This document shows positions 7,116 to 16,691 of a stretch of DNA of 64,000 nucleotides, in pieces. The position numbers were made by a program, and so were the translations under genes. The notes beneath the pieces were generated by a model. The model ran no database searches. It was not told the DNA's origin and worked only from the letters and a program-made list of their open reading frames with translations. Position 1 is the first letter of the stretch. Every line of letters begins with the position of its first letter. This DNA is from Clostridium tetanomorphum (GTDB lineage: Bacteria; Bacillota; Clostridia; Clostridiales; Clostridiaceae), in assembly GCF_017873215.1 (NCBI RefSeq), contig NZ_JAGGKA010000012.1, positions 1 through 64,000 on the forward strand, written 5' to 3'.

Positions 7116-8855
7116 TTATATTTTAAATTTTCCTAATTCTTTTTCTAATGTATCAGAGTGCGATGTAAGGCTATTAATAGATAATGTTATTTGTTCAATG
7201 GAAGCACTTTGTTCTTCTGTAGAAGAGGCAACTTCTTGAATAGTGGAAGTATTTAGTTCTGTTATATTGGCGATGTTAAATATAGACTTATTTACAGCTA
7301 TTCCATTCTCATTAGTATACTTTATTTTATTTGAAACTTCTTTTATTTCTTTAGTTAGTTGTAAAACAACATCTTCTATGTTTTTAAAAGAGATTTCAGT
7401 ATTCTCAAATGAAGATATTTCTTCTTTCATGGATAGTTGAGCTGTTGTTATTTGATCACTAACTGTTTTTATATCTTTTTGAACATCCACTATTAAATTA
7501 CCTATTTCTTCTGTGGATTCTTTAGAAAGTTGAGCTAGTTTTTTTATCTCTTCTGAGACTATAGAAAAGCCATTTCCATATTCTCCAGCTTTAGAAGCTT
7601 CTATAGCTGCATTTAATGCAAGAAGATTTGTTTGTTTAGCTATTCCATTAATAACTTTTATAATTTCACCAATTCGTCCAGATTTATTAGACAGGTTAGA
7701 AGTTGAATAAATAACTTTTTCCCAAGTTTTCTTATTATGAAGTATTTTGTTTTTGCCATATTCAATGCTTTTAACACCAGAAGTTAAAACATCTTCAACT
7801 TGATTTGTGAACTTTTCCATGCTTTCTGTGCTTCTGGCAATGTCGTTTAATTGTTTTACAATGCTACCTATCTTTGTACTTCCTTGTTGAGCTAGGGATG
7901 ATTGCTCTAGAGATTGTTGAGCAATGTTATTGGTAACACAAGAAATTTCATCAGAGACTTTCATTAATTCTATGGAAGATATCTTTATATTATTACAAGA
8001 AGATGATACAGTTAAACTTAACTCCTTTGTGTTAGAAATCAAATTTTTTATTTTTTCTATAAAATTATTAAAATTATGTGTAAGTTCACCTAATTCATCT
8101 TTGGTGTAAATTTCACCTTTAACTGTAAGATCTCCATTACCTGCATCTACCATAATTTTTTTCATTTGTTTTATGGATTTATAAAGATTTTTATATGTAA
8201 ATATTAATAGGATAGAAATTAAAATAGTTAATAGTATACTAACACTAATAATAGCTGTTAAATTGTTTTTAAATATTTTACTATCTTTTGCAGATTTATC
8301 AATCATTTTTGCCATATCAGAATTAGCTTTTTCTTCAATTAATTTTACAATAGCATCCATATTGTCTGTAGGAGCTCTATCTATTCCTTTTACTAATAAA
8401 TCTATTTTACGATAACTTATACTGTCCTTAGCATCATAGTTTTTTATACTATCTATATATTTTTTGTGTAATTCTTCATGTGATTGTAAAGATTTATCTA
8501 CTAATGATGTATCTAAATTTAATCTATTCATATTTTCCTTTAACTCAATCAATCCATCTTTAACATTTTTATCTTCTTCTAAAAATTGATTATAATATTT
8601 TTTAAAGGAGTCCTCTTTGAATCCTCTAAGTAAAATGTTTTTCCATTCTTGTACTTGTTTTTTGAAGTCTACTTGTATTTTTCTACTATCATTAATCAGA
8701 TGAATAAATTCCTGTGAAGTATATAAGTTTTCTTTAGAGGTTTCTCTGAATTTATTAAAAGAAATCCATGAAAATATTCCAAGAAATAGAGTAAACATAA
8801 TAACGAAAATTATCATACTGTAAAGCTTTAACTTTATTCTATTAGTATTTTTCAT
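7116..8855 (-). CDS. Methyl-accepting chemotaxis protein
   Basis: This is a 579-residue transducer. TM1 spans about residues 12-32, an extracytoplasmic helical region about 33-195, TM2 about 200-220, then a HAMP domain and a long coiled-coil signalling domain. The conserved tip reads [20 protein letters not shown], slightly divergent from the usual AARAGE(H/S)G. No Cache or PAS domain is evident, and the sensor looks like a four-helix bundle, so the ligand is unknown. AAGGAGG precedes the start. No chemotaxis genes are adjacent, so it is an orphan receptor. Confidence 0.88.
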   Translation of the reverse strand: MKNTNRIKLKLYSMIIFVIMFTLFLGIFSWISFNKFRETSKENLYTSQEFIHLINDSRKIQVDFKKQVQEWKNILLRGFKEDSFKKYYNQFLEEDKNVKDGLIELKENMNRLNLDTSLVDKSLQSHEELHKKYIDSIKNYDAKDSISYRKIDLLVKGIDRAPTDNMDAIVKLIEEKANSDMAKMIDKSAKDSKIFKNNLTAIISVSILLTILISILLIFTYKNLYKSIKQMKKIMVDAGNGDLTVKGEIYTKDELGELTHNFNNFIEKIKNLISNTKELSLTVSSSCNNIKISSIELMKVSDEISCVTNNIAQQSLEQSSLAQQGSTKIGSIVKQLNDIARSTESMEKFTNQVEDVLTSGVKSIEYGKNKILHNKKTWEKVIYSTSNLSNKSGRIGEIIKVINGIAKQTNLLALNAAIEASKAGEYGNGFSIVSEEIKKLAQLSKESTEEIGNLIVDVQKDIKTVSDQITTAQLSMKEEISSFENTEISFKNIEDVVLQLTKEIKEVSNKIKYTNENGIAVNKSIFNIANITELNTSTIQEVASSTEEQSASIEQITLSINSLTSHSDTLEKELGKFKI

Positions 8856-9019
8856 ATTGTGGCCTCCTTAATAGCTAAAAATTCAGTATATAATGAATAA
8901 ATAGACGCTTTATAAAATAATGTATTATAGTATAATTATACCAAAAGGTATTTTTGTTTTTTTATATGTTAGTTAAAAATTGTTAAGTTTATGTTATTTT
9001 TGCATGGGGGGATTAGATT

Positions 9020-10183
9020 ATGAAAATATTAATGTTAAGTTGGGAGTATCCACCAAAAAATGTAGGAGGACTTTCAAATCATGTGTATCATTTATCCAAT
9101 GAGTTAAGTAAGCTTGGAAATGAAGTTCATGTAATTACATGTGAGGAAGGTACAGCTCCAATAGAAGAAAATGAAAATGGAATTTTTATTTATAGGGTTA
9201 CTCCCTATAAGATAGATACTAATGATTTTACAAAGTGGGTTATGCATCTCAATTTTGCCATGATTGAGGAAGCTATTAGATTGATAAATAATCAGGGAAA
9301 ATTTGACATAATTCATGTTCATGACTGGTTGTGCAGTTATGCAGCAAAAACTCTAAAATGGTCCTATACTATACCTACAATATGCACTATTCATTCTACA
9401 GAACATGGAAGAAATAATGGAATAAGAACAGATATGCAAAGATATATATCTTCTGCAGAATGGCTTTTAAGTTATGAATCTTCTAATATAATAGTTTGTA
9501 GTAAATATATGAAAAATGAGTTGGAAAATATTTTTAAAATTCCAACGGAAAAAATCAATATTATTTCTAATGGTATAGATATAGATGAATTTAGTTTTGA
9601 ATTTAATAAGGGTGAATTTAGAAAAAAATATGCAAAAGAAGATGAAAAAATCATTTTCTTTGTGGGGAGACATGTTTATGAAAAGGGATTACATGTTTTA
9701 GTAGAAACTGCTCCTGAAATATTAAAAGAAAATGATAAGGTGAAGTTTATTATAGCTGGGACAGGCTTTATGACAGAAGAACTTAAAGATAGAGTAACAC
9801 AAATGAAATTAGAAGATAAAATAATATTTATAGGATATATAGATGATTTTGAAAAGAATAAGTTGTATAAAGTAGCTAATGCTGTGGTAGTTCCGTCTAT
9901 TTATGAACCTTTTGGTATAGTAGCATTAGAAGCCATGGCAGCGGGGTGTCCGGTAATAGTTTCAAATACTGGAGGATTATTAGAAATAGTTAACCATAAG
10001 GTCAATGGATTAACCTTTATAAATGAATCAAGAGAGAGTTTAAAAGATAATGTATGTGAGTTGTTAGAAGATAAAACTCTTTATAATAGATTAAGAAGAA
10101 ATGCTTTAAAAGAGATACAAAAGAAATACTCTTGGCATAGTATAGGGAAAAAGACAGAAAAACTTTATTTGCAAATAAAATAA
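9020..10183 (+). CDS. GT4 family glycosyltransferase (glycogen synthase-like)
   Basis: This is a 387-residue retaining GT-B glycosyltransferase. The N-terminal domain begins with SWEYPPKNVGGLSNHVYHLS, the sugar-acceptor loop seen in GlgA-like and starch-synthase-like GT4 enzymes. The C-terminal nucleotide-sugar site has the E-x7-E motif in EPFGIVALEAMAAG near residue 296. GGGGGG precedes the ATG. It is followed 36 nt later by a nucleotidyltransferase-mutase fusion that could supply its nucleotide sugar. A polysaccharide or glycogen-like product is plausible. The donor sugar is not determinable. Confidence 0.82.
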   Translation: MKILMLSWEYPPKNVGGLSNHVYHLSNELSKLGNEVHVITCEEGTAPIEENENGIFIYRVTPYKIDTNDFTKWVMHLNFAMIEEAIRLINNQGKFDIIHVHDWLCSYAAKTLKWSYTIPTICTIHSTEHGRNNGIRTDMQRYISSAEWLLSYESSNIIVCSKYMKNELENIFKIPTEKINIISNGIDIDEFSFEFNKGEFRKKYAKEDEKIIFFVGRHVYEKGLHVLVETAPEILKENDKVKFIIAGTGFMTEELKDRVTQMKLEDKIIFIGYIDDFEKNKLYKVANAVVVPSIYEPFGIVALEAMAAGCPVIVSNTGGLLEIVNHKVNGLTFINESRESLKDNVCELLEDKTLYNRLRRNALKEIQKKYSWHSIGKKTEKLYLQIK

Positions 10184-10219
10184 AATTCAACTCTGAATAA
10201 ATTAGGGGGGATGAGTTAT

Positions 10220-12661
10220 ATGAAAGCCATGATTATGGCAGGAGGCCAGGGGCAAAGGCTTAGGCCTCTTACATGTAATATTCCAAAACCAATGATGCCT
10301 ATTTTAGATAAACCGATAATACAGTATACTATTGAACTGTTAAAAGATTATGGGATTAAGGATATAGGAATTACATTACAATATTTGCCTGATGAAATCA
10401 TGGATTATTTTGATAATGGAGAAGAATTAGGAGTTAATATACGATATTTTATAGAAGAATATCCTTTAGGCACTGCAGGAAGTATAAAAAATGGGGAAGA
10501 ATTTCTAGACGATACTTTCTTAGTTATAAGTGGAGATGCTTTTACAGATATAGATATATCCAAAGCTATAGATTTTCATAAAAATAAGAAAGCTATAGCT
10601 ACAATTATATTAAAAGAGACACCAATACCTTTAGATTTTGGAGTAGTAGTTACAGAGGAAAGTGGGAAAATTACGGGCTTTTTAGAAAAGCCTAGTTGGA
10701 GGGAAGTTTTTAGTGATAAGATAAATACAGGAATATATATTTTAGAACCTGATATATTTAAATACTATGAAAAAAATCAAAAATTTGATTTTAGCCAAAA
10801 TCTTTTCCCTCTATTATTAAATAATGGTGAAAATATATATGGATATGTGGACAATGGATATTGGTGTGACATAGGTAATGCTGAGCAATATATGATGTGT
10901 CAATTTAATATATTAAATGGGGAAATAAAAGCTAAGGACAAAGAAATAAATTATGATAAAGGAATATGGATAGAAAAGAATTGCGAAATAAGTTCAGAAG
11001 CTAAATTAGAACCCCCGGTATTTATTGGAAGTGGTACTAAAATATATAGAGATACATCAGTTGGTCCTTATGCTATTCTGGGGAAAAATAATATTATATC
11101 GCCAGGAGCCACTGTAAAGAGAAGTATTACTTTTGATAATTGTTATATAGGAAATTGTTCTGAAGTCAGAGGGGCAATACTTTGCAAAAATGTACAGATT
11201 GAATCTATGGTTTGTGTATGTGAAGAAAGTATTGTTGGAGATAATACTTTATTAAAAAAGAGAACCATTATAAAACCAAATGTTAAAATATGGCCTGATA
11301 AAACTATTGAAAGTAGATCAGTTATTGATTCTAACATAATATGGAATGAGAAATCCTCTAAGTTGATGTTTGGAAAATATGGAGCAAGTGGAGAAATAAA
11401 TTTAGATATGACTCCAGAAGTTTTATCGAAATTAGGTTCAGCTTATGGAGGTTTATTAAAACATAATTCTAAGGTGTCTATAAGTTGTAGCAATCATAGA
11501 AGTGCTCAGATGATTAAAAATTCTATATCCATAGGATTATTAACTGTAGGAATACAAGTCTATGATTTTGGAACAATAACTATTCCTATGGCTAGAAGTA
11601 CTATTTTATTTTTGGAAGTTGAGGGAAGTATACATGTATTTATAGAAGAAAATGATCCAGAAAGAGTTAATATTTTATTTATGGATAAAGATGGGGTAGA
11701 TATTGATAAAACTATGGAGAGAAAAATAGAAAACAATTTTAGAAAAGGTGATTTCAGAAGAGTAAAAGGGGAAGAGCTTAAAGAATTGGTTCAATTATCT
11801 CATTGGGAAAAGTATTATATTAACCAAATTGTCAATTCAATATCTTACAGTGAATTAAGAAAAAAAGTATTTAAAGTTGTATTAAATGTGAAGGATGAAC
11901 TAGTCTATAGTATTTTAAAAGAAATATTTATGGAACTTGGTATAAAAATAAAAATATATGAAAGATATAATGATATTTCTGGATTAAAAAAAGAAGTTTT
12001 AAATAGTACAGCAAATTTAGGAATATGGATTAATAGTTATGGTGATAAGACTATTTTAATAGATGAGAATGGTAACATTATAGAAGATGATGATTTACAT
12101 GCATTAATAGCATTTATAATTCTAAAAACTACGGGTATTAAAACATTAGCAGTACCCATAAATTACTCTTCTTCTTTGGAAAATGTAGCGGCATTGTGTA
12201 ATGTAAAATCTATAAGAACGAAAACTTCTCACAGAAATATATTGGATACTTATTTAAAAAATGAAAAAAAATTATCAAGAAGAGATATGGTTAATTTATA
12301 TTTAAATACTTTAGATCCTATAAAGATAACTATAACTATAATGGATTTTATGACTAAAAATAATCTCACGTTATCTTCTATAATGGATTTAATACCTAAA
12401 TATTATAGAGTAAAAAATGAAATAATATGCTCTTTAAATGAAAGAGGCAGAGTAATGAGAAATATTATAGAAGAAACTAGTGAACATTCTATAGATATAA
12501 TGGAAGGCATAAAATTAAAATTTAAAGATTGTTGGGCATTAATTTCCCAAGATGAAGAAGAACCAATGTGCAAGTTATTTGTAGAATCAAAGGATAAAGA
12601 AGAAGGGGATAAAATTGCAGATTATTTAATGGATACAATTAACTCTATAGTAAAAAAATAA
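10220..12661 (+). CDS. Sugar nucleotidyltransferase fused to a phosphomannomutase-like domain
   Basis: This is an 813-residue fusion. Residues about 1-235 form a nucleotidyltransferase (GGQGQRLRPLT loop, then ISGDAFTDID for metal binding), as in ManC/GlmU-type enzymes. Residues about 250-350 are a left-handed beta-helix of hexapeptide repeats. The rest resembles phosphoglucomutase/phosphomannomutase, starting at FGKYGASGEIN. The usual phosphoserine loop (TASHNP) is replaced by IHVFIEENDPERVN, so mutase activity is doubtful. As I recall, related fusions share this degeneracy. The ATG at 10220 is chosen because GGGGGG lies 9 nt before it. Confidence 0.78.
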   Translation: MKAMIMAGGQGQRLRPLTCNIPKPMMPILDKPIIQYTIELLKDYGIKDIGITLQYLPDEIMDYFDNGEELGVNIRYFIEEYPLGTAGSIKNGEEFLDDTFLVISGDAFTDIDISKAIDFHKNKKAIATIILKETPIPLDFGVVVTEESGKITGFLEKPSWREVFSDKINTGIYILEPDIFKYYEKNQKFDFSQNLFPLLLNNGENIYGYVDNGYWCDIGNAEQYMMCQFNILNGEIKAKDKEINYDKGIWIEKNCEISSEAKLEPPVFIGSGTKIYRDTSVGPYAILGKNNIISPGATVKRSITFDNCYIGNCSEVRGAILCKNVQIESMVCVCEESIVGDNTLLKKRTIIKPNVKIWPDKTIESRSVIDSNIIWNEKSSKLMFGKYGASGEINLDMTPEVLSKLGSAYGGLLKHNSKVSISCSNHRSAQMIKNSISIGLLTVGIQVYDFGTITIPMARSTILFLEVEGSIHVFIEENDPERVNILFMDKDGVDIDKTMERKIENNFRKGDFRRVKGEELKELVQLSHWEKYYINQIVNSISYSELRKKVFKVVLNVKDELVYSILKEIFMELGIKIKIYERYNDISGLKKEVLNSTANLGIWINSYGDKTILIDENGNIIEDDDLHALIAFIILKTTGIKTLAVPINYSSSLENVAALCNVKSIRTKTSHRNILDTYLKNEKKLSRRDMVNLYLNTLDPIKITITIMDFMTKNNLTLSSIMDLIPKYYRVKNEIICSLNERGRVMRNIIEETSEHSIDIMEGIKLKFKDCWALISQDEEEPMCKLFVESKDKEEGDKIADYLMDTINSIVKK

Positions 12662-12688
12662 TTACTGCTTTTAAAGGTGGCTCATAGT

Positions 12689-13678
12689 ATGAAAAAAAAT
12701 AAGATGTATTTAATTGTTTTAAGCATTGTAGTATTTAGTCTTATAATTCTACTTTTCGGAATTAATAATATTAAAATATGTGAAGTTAAAGGAGAAAAGT
12801 TAAAGCCTAAAATAGTATTATTGGCACATGTGTATCAAAACCCTTACTGGTCTTATGTTAGAAAAGGTGCAGAGTATGCAGCTAAAGAAAGAGGAGCCGT
12901 TATAGAATATAATGGCCCTCAGGCTGCTAGTGTAAAATCAGGTATAAAACTTATAGATATGGCCATAGCTTCCAATGTAAGTGGAATAATAACATATGTA
13001 CAAGATGAAAAAGAATATACTCCATATATAAATAAAGCTATAAGTAAAGAAATACCTGTAATAACAGTAGACTCTGATGCCAAAGGAAGCAACCGGTTGG
13101 CGTATATTGGCACCGATAACATAAGGGCAGGAGAAAAAGCAGCAGAAGAGTTAATAGATAACATAGGCCAAAATGGTAAAGTTGCTATAATTATGGGAGG
13201 AAAAGAAGTAAAAAATCAAATAGAAAGAGTAAAAGGATTTATTGATTATTTAAAGCAGCATTCAGATATTGAAGTTACAACTATAGAATCCTCTGGATCA
13301 TACACTTTAGAAGCAGAGTTAGCAACAAAAAAAATATTAAAATCTAATAAAACACCAAATGCTTTATTTTGCTCTAGTGCTTTAGATGGAGTAGGAGCAG
13401 CTAAAGCTATTACTGACTTAAATATGGCGGGAAAAATAACTGTAATTTGTTTTGATGATTTACCTGAAACTGTAGAGAACATAAAGAAGGGAATTGTACA
13501 TGCAACAATAGTACAGAGACCTTATGAAATGGGATGTAGAAGTGTAAATATGATAATGGATAAACTTCAGGGGAAAAAGTTACAAAAGGATTATTTAACA
13601 AATGTATCAGTTTTAAATAAATCAAATATATATAATTACAGTAGATATGAGGGTGAGCAGAATAGTGAACAGAAATAG
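12689..13678 (+). CDS. Membrane-anchored sugar-binding sensor protein (XylFII-like)
   Basis: This is a 329-residue periplasmic-binding-fold protein with an uncleaved-looking N-terminal membrane anchor (about residues 7-27) and no lipobox. The domain starts KIVLLAHVYQNPYWSYV and includes TVDSDAKGS and FCSSALDGVGAAKAI, as in the ribose/xylose-binding family. It overlaps the kinase gene by 14 bp and precedes a YesN-type regulator and xylFGH. This layout matches the XylFII-LytS-YesN xylose sensor described in Clostridium beijerinckii, so I infer it binds xylose and signals to the kinase rather than feeding transport. The ATG at 12689 has AGGTGG 8 nt upstream. Confidence 0.78.
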   Translation: MKKNKMYLIVLSIVVFSLIILLFGINNIKICEVKGEKLKPKIVLLAHVYQNPYWSYVRKGAEYAAKERGAVIEYNGPQAASVKSGIKLIDMAIASNVSGIITYVQDEKEYTPYINKAISKEIPVITVDSDAKGSNRLAYIGTDNIRAGEKAAEELIDNIGQNGKVAIIMGGKEVKNQIERVKGFIDYLKQHSDIEVTTIESSGSYTLEAELATKKILKSNKTPNALFCSSALDGVGAAKAITDLNMAGKITVICFDDLPETVENIKKGIVHATIVQRPYEMGCRSVNMIMDKLQGKKLQKDYLTNVSVLNKSNIYNYSRYEGEQNSEQK

Positions 13679-15137
13679 TTTAAAGTTTAAGCTTTTATTT
13701 TTGGTGTTAATAATAGTTATATCTATGGCCTTTATCAACTTTTATGCTATACTACAAGGGAGAAATGTTGAAAAAAAGTATAGTAATATGATAAATAAAA
13801 TGATTATAATAGACAGTATAGGTAAAAATATAACTAATTCTTCTTTTTATTTTGATAAATATTTTTCTAGTAAAGCACAAAGTGACTACGAAGAATACTT
13901 AAAATCTTATGATGAAGCTAAAAGAAAAATAAGTATTTTACAAGAGGACTTAAATATAGAGAGCATGTATACTTTAAGGGATTTAAAAAATCTTTTAATT
14001 AGTTATAGAGAAGCAGGGATAAAGGCTTTAGATAAATTCAGAAGCTATAAAAAAACAGATAGATTTTATGAAGACTTTTTAGAAACAAAGAAAATAGCTT
14101 CTTATTGTAATGAATATGTTTACAAGCTTCATGATAGTTATTTAAACTATAATAGTAATACATATAAGGTGTTAGATAAACAAAATAAATTAAATAATTT
14201 AATAACAGTGATTTTACTTTTTATAATAATTTGCAATTGCATAATAATAGCATTTATTTTTTCTAAAGATATAACTAATCCTATAGAAGAATTAGTTAAT
14301 AATGCAGATAAGGTTTCTAAAGGAGATTTTAATGTATCTAAAATAGATAAGTCCCATATATACGAAATAGATATTCTTGCAGAAGGATTTAATAGGATGG
14401 TAGAAGATATTAATAAACTAATAAATACCATACAAGAAAATGCTATATTAGAAAAAAAACTGAAAGATCAGCAAATGAGAAACCTTCAGATTAAAAATAT
14501 GTTAAAAGAAACCCAACTCAAGGTTCTTCAGTCACAAATAAATCCTCATTTTTTATTTAATACTTTGAATTGTGTTGTACAAAAAGCAATAATAGAAGAT
14601 GCCTATGAGACGGAAAAACTTATAAATTCTATATCTCAGCTTTTAAGGTATAGTTTGAATATGATTGAAAATCAAGCCTATTTAAAAGATGAAATAAATA
14701 TAATAAAACAATATGTATATATACAAGAAACTAGGTTTGGAGATAGAGTAAAGTTTGATATAAATGTAGATAAAACCTTAGAAAATATAAAAATACCGGG
14801 TATGTCTCTTCAGCCATTAGTTGAAAATGCTTTTATACATGGAATAGAGCCTAAAGAAGAAGGCGGCTTTATAAACATAGATGTATATAAGGAAAATAAT
14901 TTTTGTATAGTTAAAATTGAAGATGATGGAAAAGGTATAGACACTGAAACTTTAGATAGAATTCTTAATAAGAAAGATAATGAAAAACATATTGGTCATA
15001 CTACAGGTATTGGCATAAAAAATGTAATAAATAGACTTAAAATTTTTTATAATGATGATAAGGTTTTCCATATAGAGAGTGAAGAAGACAAAGGCACAAA
15101 GATTTATATAAAAATAGGGATGGGAGCAGTGAAGTAA
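13665..15137 (+). CDS. LytS/YesM-type sensor histidine kinase for xylose
   Basis: This is a 490-residue membrane kinase. TM1 is near residues 7-27, an extracellular helical region follows, TM2 is near 180-200, then HAMP, a His_kinase domain with LQSQINPHFLFNTLN (phospho-acceptor His near residue 295), and an ATPase domain with PLVENAFIHG, DDGKGID and GIGIKNV. GTG at 13665 is chosen as start because GAGGGTGAG lies 8 nt upstream. An in-frame ATG at 13647 would put that site inside the gene. It should detect the sugar-bound state of the preceding protein and phosphorylate the YesN-type regulator, whose ATG overlaps its stop codon. Confidence 0.83.
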   Translation: MNRNSLKFKLLFLVLIIVISMAFINFYAILQGRNVEKKYSNMINKMIIIDSIGKNITNSSFYFDKYFSSKAQSDYEEYLKSYDEAKRKISILQEDLNIESMYTLRDLKNLLISYREAGIKALDKFRSYKKTDRFYEDFLETKKIASYCNEYVYKLHDSYLNYNSNTYKVLDKQNKLNNLITVILLFIIICNCIIIAFIFSKDITNPIEELVNNADKVSKGDFNVSKIDKSHIYEIDILAEGFNRMVEDINKLINTIQENAILEKKLKDQQMRNLQIKNMLKETQLKVLQSQINPHFLFNTLNCVVQKAIIEDAYETEKLINSISQLLRYSLNMIENQAYLKDEINIIKQYVYIQETRFGDRVKFDINVDKTLENIKIPGMSLQPLVENAFIHGIEPKEEGGFINIDVYKENNFCIVKIEDDGKGIDTETLDRILNKKDNEKHIGHTTGIGIKNVINRLKIFYNDDKVFHIESEEDKGTKIYIKIGMGAVK

Positions 15138-16498
15138 TGTGGAAACTTTTAATAGCTGATGATGAAGCTTTAGAAAGAAAAGTTATAAAAAGTACACTAA
15201 TTAAGAAATATGGAGATAAAATAACTGTTTTTGAAGGGAAAAATGGTAGAGAAGCTATTGAAATAGCAGATAAGGAAAAGCCTGATATTTTTATAATGGA
15301 TATAAAAATGCCTGGTATAAATGGAATAGAATCTATAAAGGAAATTAGAAAAATTCATAAAGATGCTTATTTTATAATTCTCACAGCCTATGATTATTTT
15401 AATTTTGCAAAGGAAGCTATCGAATGCAATGTAAAAGAGTATTTATTAAAACCTTTTAATAGAGAAACCTTTTTAGAAAAGATGGATAAAGCTATACAAT
15501 ACATGAAAGAAAGAAAAAGTAAGAAAAAGAAGGAGCTAATTCTTAAAGAACAAATATATAATGTGAAACCTATGATTGAAAATGAACTAAGTTATTCTAT
15601 AATAAGTAACAGCTTAAATCTTATAGATTATCATATGTGTATGGAATGTTTAGATATGAATTTTAAATTAGGATATGCTATGATTATTAAAATAAATAAA
15701 AAGTATTCTTATAGAAGCATGAATGATAATGAAAAGAAAATTATAAAAAGTAACATTAGTGAATTTATAAGAGAGTTAATGAATAGATACTATAAGTTTT
15801 TGGTAAACAGTTCTTTTACAAAGAATATTGTAGTATTTGTACAAAATGATATAAAAAATGATTACTCTGTAAGGATTGATTCTATAAATTTTGGAAGAAG
15901 ATTAAGGAAAGAAGTTAAAGAAAAATTTGCAATGTCCTTAAGTATAGGCATAGGAAAGCAATATAGTGGAATCGATAATTTAATTCAATCTTACAAGGAA
16001 GCATATATATCCTTAAATCATAACATACCGGATGTAAACGTAAAGCATTTTCAGGATATTATTACAATAATAAGCCAAAATCATATTAAAAACAATGAAG
16101 ATAAAAATTATAAATATATAGAAGAAAGTAATATAGAGAATAATATATCTGATTTATATAAAAATGATGAGAATAATAGTAAGTGTATATTATTAAAATC
16201 TATAGAGTATATAAAAAATAACTATAATAAAGATATAACTTTAGATAAATTAGCAAACAAATTTAATTTGAGTCCATACTATTTTAGTAGAATTTTTAAG
16301 GAGTTTACCGGATTAAATTATTCGGAATATGTTACAGATATAAGAATTGAGAAGGCTAAAGAAATGCTTAAACAACAGCAGCTTAGCATAAAAGAAATAT
16401 GTTTTAAAGTAGGATATAATGATCCTAACTACTTTAGTAGAGTTTTTAAAAAGGTGGAAAAAATTAGTCCAAAAGAATATAAGGATAATATAAAATGA
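15137..16498 (+). CDS. YesN-type response regulator with AraC DNA-binding domain
   Basis: This is a 453-residue regulator. The N-terminal receiver domain has the acidic pocket ADDE, phospho-acceptor Asp55 in FIMDIKMPG, LTAYD and LLKPF. The C-terminal 100 residues are an AraC-type double helix-turn-helix (LDKLANKFNLSPYYFSRIFK, then IKEICFKVGYNDPNYFSRVF). Its ATG shares a base with the TAA of the kinase gene, so translation is coupled. Its likely target is the xylF promoter just downstream, by analogy with the C. beijerinckii xylose system. A strong terminator separates it from xylF. Confidence 0.85.
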   Translation: MWKLLIADDEALERKVIKSTLIKKYGDKITVFEGKNGREAIEIADKEKPDIFIMDIKMPGINGIESIKEIRKIHKDAYFIILTAYDYFNFAKEAIECNVKEYLLKPFNRETFLEKMDKAIQYMKERKSKKKKELILKEQIYNVKPMIENELSYSIISNSLNLIDYHMCMECLDMNFKLGYAMIIKINKKYSYRSMNDNEKKIIKSNISEFIRELMNRYYKFLVNSSFTKNIVVFVQNDIKNDYSVRIDSINFGRRLRKEVKEKFAMSLSIGIGKQYSGIDNLIQSYKEAYISLNHNIPDVNVKHFQDIITIISQNHIKNNEDKNYKYIEESNIENNISDLYKNDENNSKCILLKSIEYIKNNYNKDITLDKLANKFNLSPYYFSRIFKEFTGLNYSEYVTDIRIEKAKEMLKQQQLSIKEICFKVGYNDPNYFSRVFKKVEKISPKEYKDNIK

Positions 16499-16530
16499 TT
16501 TTCAAGTTTTTGTGTAATAAAATAGGAATA

Positions 16531-16575
16531 AAAGTGCTATATAGCAAAATAATGCTATATAGCACTTTTTTGTTT
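16531..16575 (+). terminator. Strong terminator after the xylose sensor operon
   Basis: A perfect 16-bp stem, AAAGTGCTATATAGCA (16531-16546) with 16553-16568, encloses a 6-nt loop and is followed by TTTTTTGTTTTT. It insulates the regulators from the xylF operon, which therefore needs its own promoter. Confidence 0.92.
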
Positions 16576-16652
16576 TTAAAGAGAACATATATGTACAGCT
16601 TTTAAGCAAATAAGTGCATGGATAAATGATGAGATTACATATAAGATTTAAA

Positions 16653-16666
16653 TGTAAACATTAACA
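16653..16666 (+). promoter_or_regulatory. Candidate cre site before xylF
   Basis: TGTAAACATTAACA matches the CcpA consensus TGWAANCGNTNWCA except for CA in place of the central CG. It lies 26 nt upstream of the xylF ATG, inside the probable transcribed leader, a position where CcpA acts as a roadblock. Glucose repression of xylose uptake would be expected. Confidence 0.45.
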
Positions 16667-16691
16667 ATAAACTGATTAGGGGGAGTTTTGA

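Noticed and set aside
8938-8951. ATACCAAAAGGTAT palindrome followed by T-runs between the divergent chemoreceptor and glycosyltransferase genes
   Set aside because: The stem has only 5 bp and no gene on either strand ends here, so a terminator makes no sense; an operator is possible but unsupported.
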